From assembly GCF_037975245.1 (NCBI RefSeq), contig NC_092564.1, positions 7,096,984 through 7,160,983 on the forward strand: 64,000 bases of DNA, written 5' to 3'. This DNA comes from Apostichopus japonicus. Its lineage: Eukaryota > Echinodermata > Holothuroidea > Aspidochirotida > Stichopodidae. The notes beneath the pieces are model-generated. The model saw only the letters and a program-made list of their open reading frames with translations, ran no database searches and was not told the DNA's origin. Below are positions 24,441 through 35,653 of the stretch, piece by piece (position 1 is the stretch's first letter; each line of letters begins with the position of its first letter). The position numbers were made by a program, and so were the translations under genes.

Positions 24441-25871
24441 TTTTAATTCACCCAACAGAGCTTGCATTCCAGTACCTTTGGGCAGCTGAAAAGATATTCA
24501 GAAATTGTTATATATGAGTGTGTTTGTATGCATGCATATGTGTGATTTTCTTGCTTTACAGAACAGCTCCATTTTGATAAGCTATGTAACGTGGAAACCT
24601 GCCAATCATATGTTTGAAATAGGACAGGCTGAAACGATTCTTAAATGGAAAGCTTAACGACTTCTTGCATTTTTATACATCACTGTTCAGGTAAGGCCAG
24701 TAAGGGCAGTATGAAGAATAAGTAACAATTAATAATTATCATTATGGCCATTTGCTGTCTGCATAATAACAAACTGAATGATGTCATCAGCCCTGTGCTC
24801 AGTTGACAACACTGACAAGTAGGCACACTATGTCAGTGTGATCCATGAAACCTTATTAAGGACATGACCTTATAGTATATATGTTAATGGAAAATACATA
24901 AGCTACAACATACACAGTCTTCAGTTGTTGCAGGTTTTTTTTTTCTCGACAGACCCATTCAATCTGTTGCACCTACTATAGCCTAGTACTACATTCCTGA
25001 GAAATGAACACCACAATATCAGTCTTAGGTTTGCCCACAGACTCCCAACTATTGCTAACTCCTACACTCAAGTATATAGTTTAGTTTAGTAGAAAAAAAG
25101 ACCAGGAGAGACATTCAAGTCCCCATTAAGGACCCTAAGGCTATATGAGAGGAATAAAACCGAGGCCATCAAATGTCATACCCAATTACAATGCTTAATG
25201 TACTCATCCAAAGTATTCTTAAACCCATTCACACTACTTGCAATTCAACCTTCTCAGGCAAACCATTCCATCCATTCACAACCCTTGTATAAGTTGTATT
25301 AGACTTTAGAGAAAAAGTTATGCCGAATATTAATCCTACTATGTAACTTCTGGAGTTTAATACAATGACCTCTGGTACAACTACTTTTTCGCAAACCTGA
25401 AAAGATCAGTGAAAGCATAAATTGTCATTTTATGTGTAGGCCTACTTAATTTAGTTGAAGGATCTATTAATGTAGGCCTGATGCTATAGTTGTGCGTCTG
25501 TAATCTAGCCTAGCCAGGACTGTGATGTGTGCTTTTCGTTTGTATGACTAAAGTAGGACTAGTAGTATGAGGCGTAAAATAAAACAAGTGTAATGACAGG
25601 TTTTCAGCTAGTTTTCTATGCATTTCAGGTGTGAAGATAAACGTAAATGTGATTAACTAACGCATACTCTAATACATTACCTGATATCCATTTTGTTCCT
25701 CGTATGCCTGTCAAAATCTGACATTCTGAGTCGCTTCGTTTGTTCGCAACGAGCACAGTGTGCAAAGCTGCTATATATTGTGTGTGGTGTTTTTCGTGTT
25801 TCGCGCAACTGGTAACGACAACTGGACCTATTTTGATGCCCATGGTTTGCGTGTGACGTCACAAATCGCCA

Positions 25872-25902
25872 GTTGGCCAAACTCTCTCTATATACGGCTC
25901 TG
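25872..25902 (-). repeat. Right terminal inverted repeat of the P-type element
   Basis: 31 bp, the inverse complement of the left end with two extra bases in the CT run. It is followed at once by the target-site duplication accagctt. Confidence 0.88.
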
Positions 25903-25987
25903 ACCAGCTTACATAGCATCTACGGTCTGACCAGCTATACAAATAAAAGCCGTAGAGCCCGCAGTTGATCGTCCCTAAACTCGTACA

Positions 25988-25989
<2 letters not shown>

Positions 25990-26031
<42 letters not shown>
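25990..26031. repeat. (TA)n microsatellite
   Basis: About 21 uninterrupted TA units, 80 bp outside the right end of the P-type element. Confidence 0.97.
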
Positions 26032-26034
<3 letters not shown>

Positions 26035-26097
26035 GAGAGAGACAGAAAGTAGTGTTCGAAATGGCGTATTTGTAAACGTATGTATGTTTGTATTTTT

Positions 26098-26235
26098 TTA
26101 GATCCTCCTGAAAGCAGGAATTCGCGAAGAAGCCATCATTGGCTTATCAAAGCCGCAAGCTGACCGAAGCCAGTCTCTTAGATTCATATTTAACGTCCAT
26201 GATTATGAATTGTCAACAACTCTGTAACTGGACGA
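26098..26235 (+). repeat. Dispersed repeat, copy 1 (inverted partner at 46424-46548)
   Basis: Shares gatcctcctg(a)aagcaggaa, gcgaagaagc, ccgcaagctgacc, agtctcttagattcatat, ttaacgtccatgattatgaa and caacaactctgtaactgg-type blocks, in order, with the complement of 46424-46548. One copy has an extra 18 bp near 26138. No protein is recognised. Confidence 0.8.
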
Positions 26236-26284
26236 CATTCATTCATCTTGGAGTGACTCGAACCGGAGACCTTATGATACTCAT

Positions 26285-26385
26285 TTAACATAACATCGTT
26301 TTGATCATAAGGGGACTGCGTTTGAAAGTGGATCAAGTTGTTTGGTTTTCGTGCCCAGATTCTTATCTTGGCTGACTTTTCTTAG
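26285..26385 (+). repeat. Dispersed repeat, copy 1 (partner at 28462-28580)
   Basis: Shared ordered blocks: acataacatcgt, aaggggact, gtggatc, agttgtttgg, gcccaga and tgacttt. A short inverted piece of the same repeat lies near 28050-28080. It looks like an old dispersed repeat adjoining the repeat at 26098. Confidence 0.6.
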
Positions 26386-28461
26386 AATCAAAGTATATGT
26401 AATGTGTAATTAATTGAAGCAATGTCTGCAACAACCAACTGCGCCCGTACTCTTGAATATTCGCGCACGGTACTGGACTACCCTATGGGCCTTCTTGAAT
26501 TATCCTTTAGAACCACAAATCTTTCTTTCTATTAAAAACTTAATACGTAAAAGCTACGAAGTACCGACCCTGATCTAGATTTCAAAGGCTGCATAAAAAC
26601 CACAAATCTCTTTCTGTATGAGCCACCATGAACACTCTTCATGCGCAATCAGGAACACCTTTCGCGTGCACCTGTGCATGAGTCTTCTTGTGCTAACATG
26701 TGTGGTTACCCCCCCCCCCTCATCACCATATCCCCCCCATTTCATCCATCATAAATTTTCTTTATGTATCACCGAGAATAAACTCTATTCGCCACTACGA
26801 ATATTCTTCATGTTCCACAATACGTAATCGCCATGTACCACCATAAATAGTTTTCGTGCACCAAATATTCTACATACACCCAAAACGTTGGCATATTATA
26901 GTCATCACCCATCAACCATGAAACATCGTCTCCATGTGTCGCCGGTCATGGATAGTCCTACATCACAATATATTGCCCTGTTAGTATCATTGTATACAAG
27001 GCAATCCCATACATCTTATAATTCATAGATGCTGTCACACCATGGATAGTTTGCATGCGCAACCACATATTGTATTTATCCAGCACCATGCGTAAATATT
27101 ATTGGTGTATATCTGGATAAATATTTATGCCTCAGCGTAAATAGAGTTTTAAATGCCCCAGCATTATTAGGTCACTGGTATTTTCAAATTTTTTATGTAA
27201 TCGGTGTAAGTGATATAGGCGTACATTTCATTACAAAGACCAGTGATTTTAATTAGCAGAAACTTCAAAAGTTGAAGAAAGAATTGTTAATAGGCATTTG
27301 GAATTTGTAAGATCTTGCTCATGCTCAAATCTTCTACAGATAGCAGATAGGCCTATTTTTGAAGCCAAAAAATTAGTTTCCCATGAGGGTCCAAATTGAT
27401 TTAGGCGTATGTATGGAGGAGATTATGCTACCGTAGGAAGTTAATTTACGAGGTTTCTTTCGTATTTGCCTGTAACTTTTTGTCCTGCTTTTCATTCATC
27501 TCTTATAGTCAATTAGTCTAGCGCCCTCTATTCGTCATCTCTGATAGCAAAATTAACTCGACTCCCTCTATTCGTGTACTGCGCCCTCCATTCGTGTGCA
27601 GGCTTGACGGGATAATTCTCTAAATATTGTAATGTTATGCACGTTATCAAGTTTCTGTTTCTAAGACCAGAACGAGATATAAAATCTTGGAAATAATGTT
27701 AAAGCTGATATGAGTGGTTTCGAAATTTTCGAATTCCTTTTTTTTAATATAGTACTTGTAATAGAAGTTATTGCTATGATCTAATCAGCTTACAAATGTG
27801 TTTTCTTTGTGCATTGTCATTTCAATTTGAAGAAGTTTGGCCGAATGGGAGAGACATATCAATAATATCAACCAGATATAGTTACTTTTACTAAAACTCA
27901 CTCTACACCTGGTTGAGGCAAAGATCTAAACGTTCCTTGCCTTTGTTTGGGTTAGAGATTACTTTCATTTTTAAGAAATGTCACCCAGCATAGAGTCTAT
28001 AGGACGAGAACCCAAACGACTTGATTCACACTCAACTCAACTCAAGTCAAATCCGTGTGATCAAAACGATGTTATGTCAAAAGACGTGTGTCGCTTTGGT
28101 CAGATAGTGTATATATAGATATGCTGTCTTTGCTAATTTCACCCGTCAAACTCTGTAAACCTCGGGATGTTTGATTGATAAGGAAATGTATCCGGCATGC
28201 AGACGGCTAGATGAAAACATATTATATTCATTAAAACTAGTGATTATTGCCCAATTGCGAAAGATACTTTCTGGAAACACTCGTGGGTGCTCCAGTTATA
28301 TATAGCTGCGTGTCATTCCATGGGTACTGAGATCATATTATGTAGTATCTGAAGTTCTTTTCAGATACACAGTAGACATACAGTGTAGATCGCTCATCAA
28401 CATTTTTCGAATATTATGGACAGTATCTCATACTTTTCGAAGAAACTCGTGATATTTCACT

Positions 28462-28580
28462 TGACATAACATCGTCTCGATCAATAGGTTATAGTCTCGA
28501 TGTAAGGGGACTTGCTTGATGGTGGATCCAGTTGTTTGGATTTCTTGCCCAGACTCTCTCTTTTTCTCTCTCTGACTTTT
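28462..28580 (+). repeat. Dispersed repeat, copy 2 (partner at 26285-26385)
   Basis: Same ordered blocks as the first copy, with an extra aggttatagtctcgatg insertion. Confidence 0.6.
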
Positions 28581-28679
28581 AGTCAGAAGGCCGTCTAATC
28601 CCTGATTTATTTTAGTGAAGAAATTTTCATTGGTCATTGACTACATTGACTAACATGCTGCATTAATTGCCTCTTTGGA

Positions 28680-28710
<31 letters not shown>

Positions 28711-29535
28711 ACCGTCGTATATGAAACCCACGCAACAGTATTGTTCTGCACAACACATTATTTGCATATACATTCAGTTCCGTAACATGTAACATTTATT
28801 TCCATCACCAAATGTTCGCCAATTACTTAGCAAATATTCGCCATTGACGACCTGTCTATCACAGTATGTTTTGAAATTTGCTATACGCGCCTTTGTATAT
28901 TATGCGAAGTAAATGCATATACTTATTTATTTCAGTTTAGAATTTCAAGTTTGGACATTGAAAAGCAGGCTGCATTGCCTCACTTGTATAATATGTTCTG
29001 AATGTTTGAAAACCATATGTACGCAATTAAACGACCTAACGAGAATACAACCCACAAATGTTTGGGTAACGTCTTCATTGTGAATATGCAAATTGACAGT
29101 GTCCCGATGTATTGTAAATGATACAGAATGGTAAAACAGTGTAATAATTGTACATTTACACAAAAGGTTAAAAACAATGGGTGTCAAGTCATTATACCAT
29201 ACAACCATTAAATACATTTTGTCTTAATTAACGATGTGCAATTAAAAGTTGGTATTTTACCACGAAAAGTGATTGTTAATTTACGGTATTTTTACGTTTA
29301 TCAAGTCCTGTTATTTTACAGAATGGCCAATGAACGCTAACGATGAATACACATGCTTATACTAACGGTTCCAGTTATTTTACCTTAAAACACGTACTGT
29401 TATATTGTAGAAACGGCTTGTCACAGTAAAATAACGTAAACATTTTACTTTTTTTTTAATTTAATTTTTTCATTTTTCTAACAGTGTAGAACCGTCAACA
29501 TACAGAAAATAACATCATTATAATATAGAGAAAAG

Positions 29536-29833
29536 CAGGCGCGTAGACAGGAATTTGCCAAGGGAGGGGCGAAACTGTAGATTCGGCATTGCAAACTATC
29601 TCAGCGTAGCGCCACTATGGTTGGCGCGAAGCGTACAAGAAAATTTTGGCTAATTTTAATGCCTCCCAGATCGCTGGAAATGGCACTTCCCAGGCCTTGT
29701 AAGTTGCATCTTAGCATTTTCTCTTTTGAAAATACTAGCGATATCATAAAAACATTAAACATTTATTTAAAATATATGCTCAAGGGGGGGGGGGGGCGGC
29801 TGCCCCCTTCGCCCCCCCTTGGCCACGCGCCTG
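29536..29833 (+). mobile_element. hAT-like non-autonomous element
   Basis: 298 bp with ends CAGGCGCGTAG... and ...CACGCGCCTG in inverted orientation, flanked exactly by the 8-bp direct repeat gagaaaag (29528-29535 and 29834-29841). It carries the shared core of this window's hAT-like family: tagcgccac, ttggcgcgaagcg, aaaatttt, ggaaatggcacttcccagg. Eight-base duplications and CAG...CTG ends are typical of hAT elements. It sits about 120 bp past the stop of the minus-strand cathepsin gene, probably within or next to its 3' UTR. Confidence 0.85.
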
Positions 29834-29963
29834 GAGAAAAGTAAAGAAAAATATATGATTATGTGCATACACAAGCGAACATCAAACTCATCTCTCCTGC
29901 AATTAATGTTCCCCTTTTGGTTCTCACGAAGTGACAAGACCTGTAGTGTTATTAGATCACTGG

Positions 29964-30063
29964 TTAAACTGTAGGGTAACTAGCTGCAGTAGCGATACCA
30001 CACTGGTTATCCTTGTTTCTTGACATCCAGATGTACCCCTGCTGACCCCAGCTTAGACCCCAG
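29964..30063 (-). CDS. Ser-cathepsin exon 5 (C-terminus)
   Basis: 100 bp, nearly identical in DNA to exon 5 of the paralogue (one amino-acid change, Ala for Ser), ending at TAA 29966-29964. The match runs on into the 3' UTR. Confidence 0.9.
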
Positions 30064-33000
30064 CTAAATAGAAAAGAAAATGGAGAGGATGTGAAAGATT
30101 AAACAACAAATAACTAACAAAACTATATAAAACAATGCTTTTGAGAGAAATAGATCCCCTGTATGCGTATGTGTGTGTTTGTATATAGTTTCGTGCGGCA
30201 TTTCATTGCAACAACAAAATTTATCAAATTAACAATGTAATTGTCTCGAACAAATAATAGTTAGAAAGCCAATCTTTCATAATCTAATTTGCATATAAGA
30301 TTCACGTCAAGCATTGCATTTGTCATAAACATAAGATTCATTACCTGAGAATTGGAGGACGAAATCATTATGTTATTGCACTAGATATGTGAGAAGGTCC
30401 CAAAGTGGTCACGTAAATTAAATGCTGCTTCAACTTTCTCCATGCAAGCAAAGAACACACAGTTATCTGATGCCACTTCGAAGTCAGACTAATTTAAAGA
30501 GTAAACTCTCTGTTAACTATAGACATAATTAAACCTGCAGACAAATACATCAAAGCCTATATAGTAACTATGTTATATGGGTATCAGTTTTAGAATTGCC
30601 CCACCGCTGTGGGGATGTCGAAATTGTTCAGGAAGTTCTGCCAGTCATACAGTGTAATAATGATCCACTGTTATAATGAACGCACTTTCAAAAAAAAATA
30701 CTGAAGCTGTGAAATGAATGCTAAGACAAGAAGGCAAGTATATGCACCAACCTGTTTTTAACAATCCAGTAATCACCACCTTCGGGATCAGTACCATACC
30801 CAACGACTAACAATGCATGATCCACCTCAGTGCTACTACAGGATCGTTCATCGTAAACACCAGATTCATATAACTGAAAGGACCCGTGGCTGGCATCAAT
30901 GACAACTGCGATAGGGCCAGTGGTGGCACAGGCTATTGCGAGGGCGTGCTCGTCACCGGTGGGAATATCGACATATCCAGTAACCTTCGCTCCAACGTGC
31001 TTAGGATCAAATCGGCATGGACCTTGCTGTATATAAACCAATAAAAACACAAGTAAAGTTTAAGTATATGACTAAATTTAAAACATTTAACTCATTTTTT
31101 TGTCTGTACTTGCCAGTTCATTCGCTTTACATTGCGGCAAAGAAAACGTTGAAATTTGGTTTTCTGTGGCACTTGCCTTTGAGCGATTGCACGAAAGACA
31201 TTGACCCCTGAAAAATTTCGTCCCCCAACTCGGACCTAACCTGTCAAGCATATTATTATACGAACGAGGTAACTTACTAAATATGACAAACTACATATTA
31301 CTACAACATATTTTGATGATTGCATGCATGTTTTTTTTTCTGCCTTTCGAGAGATGTACATACCTGCCCTTCGTACGGGTAACTCTCTTCCGTATCAATA
31401 CCACCATTTTCCTTGACGTATTCAAATGCGGCATCTCCGGAGGAGGGGACACAATCTATCAAGTTTTGCTCACTCAGAGCTGTAAGAGTGCCCACGGACC
31501 TGGCATGTTGCCCTTCAATTGAACCTGTGGCACTGAATGCCCAACTCGCCCCACATTGGCCCTGTTTACAACAAAAGGCGGAACAATAGACCAAATATGT
31601 TGTATTCAAAAACTGTTTTAACAAAATAATATGAGTCCAGTTCTGAAACTAATTTGAGATTATAAATTTAAAAAAAAAAAACACGTTTCCATAAACGGTC
31701 CTCATGCTTTCTAAATAAAAGTGAAGTTATTTTTCGGCCATGGATCTAAGATTAACAAAACAGTTCTTTTGATTAGCGAGATTAATGAGTATTGTATCCT
31801 ATACTATATATTGTGAAACCATTATCGATTATCTATATTGTCATTTTCCTTTCAGCCCCAATTAGTTCTAATACTGTCGAGGCTGTGCATTATTTTCTGT
31901 GTGTGGAATGACCAGTATATATAGGGAGTATACTGTATACCTGATCTTTAACTGGGGTGACGTAACCTTTATCTCTCCAGTCCACAGCATTCGGAAGCTG
32001 CAATTTTGCATAGCTCGACAATAATTCAATTCTCTTCCTTTCGCTAGAGGCATTCAGTTTTAGGCGGTTCATCAACGTTATCTTCACAAACTCTTCAACA
32101 CGCTGTAAATCAAACGGAATGACGTTATTATCTATATTATAAGATGAACGTCTTCCATCTTTATACGATGACATATCATCCTAAATATGCCAACATTTAT
32201 CAATTTTTATCCTACCTAGCCTATAGTGAAATTGTCAATTAGATAAGGTTTACCGGTACTTCTCTTTACTCAAGTTTGGTTCTAAAGTTACAAAATAATA
32301 CATCAAGTAAGGTACCTTCCCAACACCAAAATTCAGTAATGAATGTCTTACTGTCAATTTCTGTCAACATGAAAACTTGTAAAAATGGCGGTTTTGTACG
32401 AAATGTGAATGCAATTCAACTGGACATTCTAAAACTATTAAAGAAACGGCTGAAATGTGTGTTTGCAACGTATTGGAAACTTTGTGGTCATTTTGCAATA
32501 TCTATAACCTCTTGTCTATGTGTGTGTTTTATTATATTCCCTTTATAGCATACAGAAACTATTTTGGTAATTGGGTGATGGCATTGGTAAATAACCATTG
32601 TTTTTACCATCACTGTAGTCTGTACCATCGGATACCTCAGCGATAGAGAATGGTTAGGTAACATTATTACTAGCTCGAAATTAAACGTTATGTTATAACG
32701 ATTTATACTAAGACCAGTACGAATCAGAACCAAGTATAAACACCATCAGTTAGAAGTGACTTCATTCAAAGGAACCTCATTTTATATATATATATATATA
32801 TATATATTTCAGATTGACAGCTCTGTCAATATGGCATATAATAAACTGTATCCGTGGCGTAACTATAGTAGTTGGCACCCGGGCGGATCCTTCCTATGTA
32901 ATCCCGTGAAGGGGCTGCCATCCTGGGAAGGGGTGTATATCTGGGGAGAACTTTTTGTTTATGTAAGGTGGCTTAATTGCAAAATGCTGCTATCTTTGAA

Positions 33001-35619
33001 CTGCAGGGTATGATCAATATGTGGCATGGAACCCCCTGGGTGGTCCAGGGAGGACCCTCCCACCCCCCCCCCCCCCCGTTTAGTACGCCGCTGAACGGTA
33101 TTATCAAGGAAACGACTCGAGAGTTAACCTACTAATTTATCCAAAGGACAAATGGATTCTTTCCAACATGACCTTTTGTTTTCAAGGCATAAAACACTTT
33201 TCATTTGTTTCACATCGTATAAATTTTTTCATTATGTTTATTATACTTCAACCCAAACCCATTAAACACTTTTCATTTGTTTCACATCGTTATAATATTT
33301 TTCATGTTGTTAGTATACTTCAACCCAAACCCATAAAACAATAGGCAAATAAAGGGTCAGTTGCATTGTTTTACTTTGTTTCGTTTGCTACATTTTGATT
33401 TAAAAAAAAAAAAAAAACTTTGTTGTTAAATGTACCTCGTGTGCATATCATGAGAGTGAAACTGAGTATCCACTTAAATTCTTTGCCAAAACAAAATCTT
33501 TTTTTACCATTAAAGGACGGAGATTTTTGACCTATAGTTGGAAAATCGAACACAAGACTGTTTTACTAGTTTATTTTGCCAATATGAACTCTAAAACGTG
33601 AGTAAACGTGAGACATGAGACTTATTGACCGTTGTAGAAATTTCGTCCCCGGACACTTTCCTTTTATGGAACATTAAAAACAACACGCAGATAGCAAATC
33701 AAAATGTGCAAAACGTGGCAATTTATTCAAATTTTTTTCTTCTTCTTTTGGAAATCAAACACGATTATAGTCAAACTTATGCAACAGCTCCATTGTGACG
33801 GCAGCCAGTTGGGACAATTTCCTAATGCTATAGTACCTCTTTAAATTGTACACCAATATCAAGCTTCATAGCACTGGTATTGACAGTACATGCAGTTCCT
33901 AACCTTGATCTGATAGAAACATGATATTCATACTGCTCGTACTGACAATAAGAGTGCTCTGAAGCTGGAAATAACACTACAGTACAGAAAAAATTGTCCC
34001 AAATGGGTGGTGACGGGACGTTAGTGTACATTTGTCTGATCATTAAACAAAAATACTGACAAGCTGCTATAACTCTGAGGAATTATTCCGCGTAAACTAC
34101 AAAGATTGTAATTATATAAACTATCAACGAATTGCACGTAAGTCAAAGGTATATAGGTTTGCTATAAGGGTAATCACTGTTGTCCAAAAATATGCTAGAA
34201 AGTAGCGTATTATGGCAACTGATATGGTCACAACCAAACGTGAACAAGTATTTCACCCTTAGATGTGAGAACATTTCCCCTCACGTGACCTGTTTAAAAC
34301 TAACTTTGAGGACATTTCTCGACTCATGATTATTTTCGATACATATCAAATTAGAAATCATATAAGAATCATATAAAAATCATAAGAAAAACGGGGTCTT
34401 ATATTTCCAGTTTCATTTTCAGTTAGCGAAGTAAAAGTACCACATTTTTAGAAGAAAAAAAATCAGTTTGCTTTAAGGTTAATTAATATTACTGCTCACA
34501 GGAAATGAAAGGGGAACGAATAATATTGTCCTGACTTCGAGCGTAATAGACCGTGAGAAACTGTCGTAATTTCCTTATAGCGAGGCATCTAAAAAATCCA
34601 GGGACTCTCCTCAGTGAGGGTATTTGGGACTTAAAAGAGCTTACAGACAAAAAAATTAATATTCCATATACTATGACAATGTTACGTGACACATTCTACG
34701 TGTTCACCACCCCCCCTTCCCCTCCCAACCCTATCCCTACACGATAGCTTAAGGGAAAATAAAGATTTAATAAAGAGAAATGTTGTTTTTCCTTAAATTA
34801 CAAGTTTCAATGCGTTGGAAAATCCAAGCTTCATAGGCCATTTTTTTCTCTCAGGTGTATGGGAAAGAACTACGTATGTGTCAAAATATTTAAAAATACA
34901 ATCTTGAGAAAATCATTTCCTCTCTTTTGACGTCAGCCTTGGAAGGCAGTTATTTTTAAGAAATGCTAAGTAGCCACAAACCGTACCGTACATGAGAGGA
35001 GTCTAATGGCTTTATTATTTACACTTCACGTCAGGTGACTATCCAATTTTACAACTTACAGTTGCAGAGGGATGCACTGGCTGAATGTTTGATGTAGGCT
35101 TTTGAGTAAACCATGCAGAATCTGTTGTCTTATAGCTAGAGGATAAATCATGTTTTGTTTCATTGTCCCCCAGAGTGTGACTGCACAGAAAAATCAGTTC
35201 AATGTATTTTTGGTAAGTGTGTTTGGCAAACTTTGTTCTGCTTGATATGAAGTAATATTTCCAAATATTTCAATTACACACTGCAGCCACATTAAGAATG
35301 ATCAAAGTATTTTTTTTCTGTGCATGAAAATTGAAAACTCATCAAGGATCTAAAACGGGTTAGAAAATCTTACCAGATCGGCGTATTTGTTCATTCCAAG
35401 GGTGTATGAATGGAGTCCGAGTGAATGTTCTGTATTGTGCTTGCTAACTTTCTGGAGGTTGTCCTCCCAGATTTTTCTCCTGTTATCTTCTTCCTCTTTG
35501 GTGTACTGCTTGGAGTGTGTTTGCTTCCATGCTTCCCAGGTATCATCAAAGCCTTTGTCAATGACGGTGAAACATAGAGCGCTGGCTACGCAGGCAAGGA
35601 AAACTGCTGACTTCATCAT
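29964..35619 (-). CDS. Cathepsin L-like protein with Ser in place of the catalytic Cys
   Basis: Five exons (35619-35374, 32102-31941, 31561-31364, 31026-30752, 30063-29964) join in frame with GT-AG introns and give 326 residues with no stop. Seen: a hydrophobic leader (1-17), an I29-type propeptide with an ERFNIN-like pattern (E-x3-R-x3-W-x2-N-x3-V-x3-N) and GMNKYAD, mature start near [11 protein letters not shown], then [10 protein letters not shown]. Ser142 (codon 31546-31544) stands where the family has its nucleophilic Cys. His272 ([11 protein letters not shown]) and Asn293 (KNSWG) are present. Exon 3 is nine codons shorter than its paralogue and lacks the GCxGG loop. Known: Ser at this position occurs in sponge silicateins, testins and TINAG. 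Inferred: not a normal cysteine protease; either a pseudo-enzyme or a silicatein-like hydrolase. The intact frame and splice sites argue against a simple pseudogene. Confidence 0.88.
30752..31026 (-). CDS. Ser-cathepsin exon 4 (catalytic His)
   Basis: 275 bp, the same length as in the paralogue, phase 0 in and 2 out. It carries [12 protein letters not shown], the Cys-Ser-Ser run and [13 protein letters not shown], and ends GGDYWIVKN. Confidence 0.9.
31364..31561 (-). CDS. Ser-cathepsin exon 3 (active-site exon, GASW)
   Basis: 66 codons, phase 0. It reads [10 protein letters not shown] at its start, SEQNLIDC in the middle and ESYPYEGQ at its end. Compared with the paralogue it lacks nine codons after LIDC, which removes the Cys of the GCxGG loop. 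Confidence 0.9.
31941..32102 (-). CDS. Ser-cathepsin exon 2 (propeptide end, mature start)
   Basis: 54 codons, phase 0 at both ends, acceptor gatttacag and donor gtatac. It carries [16 protein letters not shown]. It is three codons longer than exon 2 of the paralogue and only about 60% alike in protein. Confidence 0.88.
32852..33093. mobile_element. hAT-like non-autonomous element in intron 1
   Basis: 242 bp from CCGTGGCGTAAC to GTACGCCGCTG, imperfect inverted ends of the CAGTGGCGTA type. Flanks aactgtat (32844-32851) and aacggtat (33094-33101) match at 7 of 8 bases. The interior has a poly-C run near 33064-33077. Older than the other copies, judged by the mismatches. Confidence 0.65.
33190..33336 (+). 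repeat. Tandem duplication, 72-bp unit, two copies
   Basis: Both copies carry aacacttttcatttgtttca, then acatcgt, and then atacttcaacccaaaccca, about 72 bp apart. Confidence 0.9.
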
Positions 35620-35625
35620 GATTTT
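34790..35625 (-). repeat. Inverted segmental duplication, arm 1 (partner 54066-54990)
   Basis: Covers exon 1 and the first ~580 bp of intron 1 of the Ser-cathepsin gene. It matches 54066-54990 in opposite orientation through coding and non-coding sequence alike, with small indels and about 120 extra bases in the partner near 54600-54720. Confidence 0.88.
35374..35619 (-). CDS. Ser-cathepsin exon 1 (signal peptide, propeptide)
   Basis: 82 codons from ATG at 35619, ending with a complete codon before a GTAAGA donor. 79 of 82 residues match exon 1 of the other cathepsin gene. A second ATG is the next codon. An AG ending near 35653 (minus strand, tgttcag) suggests a 5' UTR intron just upstream. 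Confidence 0.9.
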
Positions 35626-35653
35626 GTTTCTTCACACATATGAATAAACGCTG

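Larger units (their letters stand above)
21668..25902 (+). mobile_element. P-element/THAP9-type DNA transposon, decayed
   Basis: Seen: the left end reads CAGAGCCGTATATAGAGAG... (21668-21696) and the right end is its inverse complement (25872-25902), apart from a 2-bp difference in an AG run. Direct 8-bp copies of accagctt flank the element exactly (21660-21667 and 25903-25910). A 12-bp subterminal inverted pair (aaaataggtcca at 21748-21759, its complement at 25823-25834) lies 70-80 bp inside. Inside are a THAP-like zinc-finger remnant (about 21850-21985) and a transposase-like remnant (23908-24440). Known: P elements make 8-bp duplications, have roughly 31-bp terminal and 11-bp subterminal inverted repeats, and encode a THAP-domain transposase. 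Inferred: a complete but dead copy. Confidence 0.85.
25911..29527. other. Intergenic, no gene recognised
   Basis: Beyond the listed repeats and a second (TA)n run at about 28681-28707, no coding exon or RNA gene is seen. Confidence 0.5.
32103..35373 (-). other. Intron 1 of the Ser-cathepsin gene
   Basis: 3.3 kb. Its exon-1-proximal part (about 34790-35373) is a close inverted copy of intron 1 of the other cathepsin gene. The rest holds a hAT-like element (32852-33093), a (TA)n run (about 32783-32808), a 72-bp tandem duplication (33190-33336) and nothing coding. Confidence 0.8.

Noticed and set aside
25625-25919. Minus-strand frames at the right end of the P-type element, tested as a THAP domain
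   Set aside because: The Cys/His spacing does not fit; a better THAP match is on + at the left end.
29964-35619. Ser-cathepsin gene as a plain pseudogene
   Set aside because: All five exons are open, splice sites are canonical, and exon phases match the paralogue; only the active-site Cys and one loop changed.
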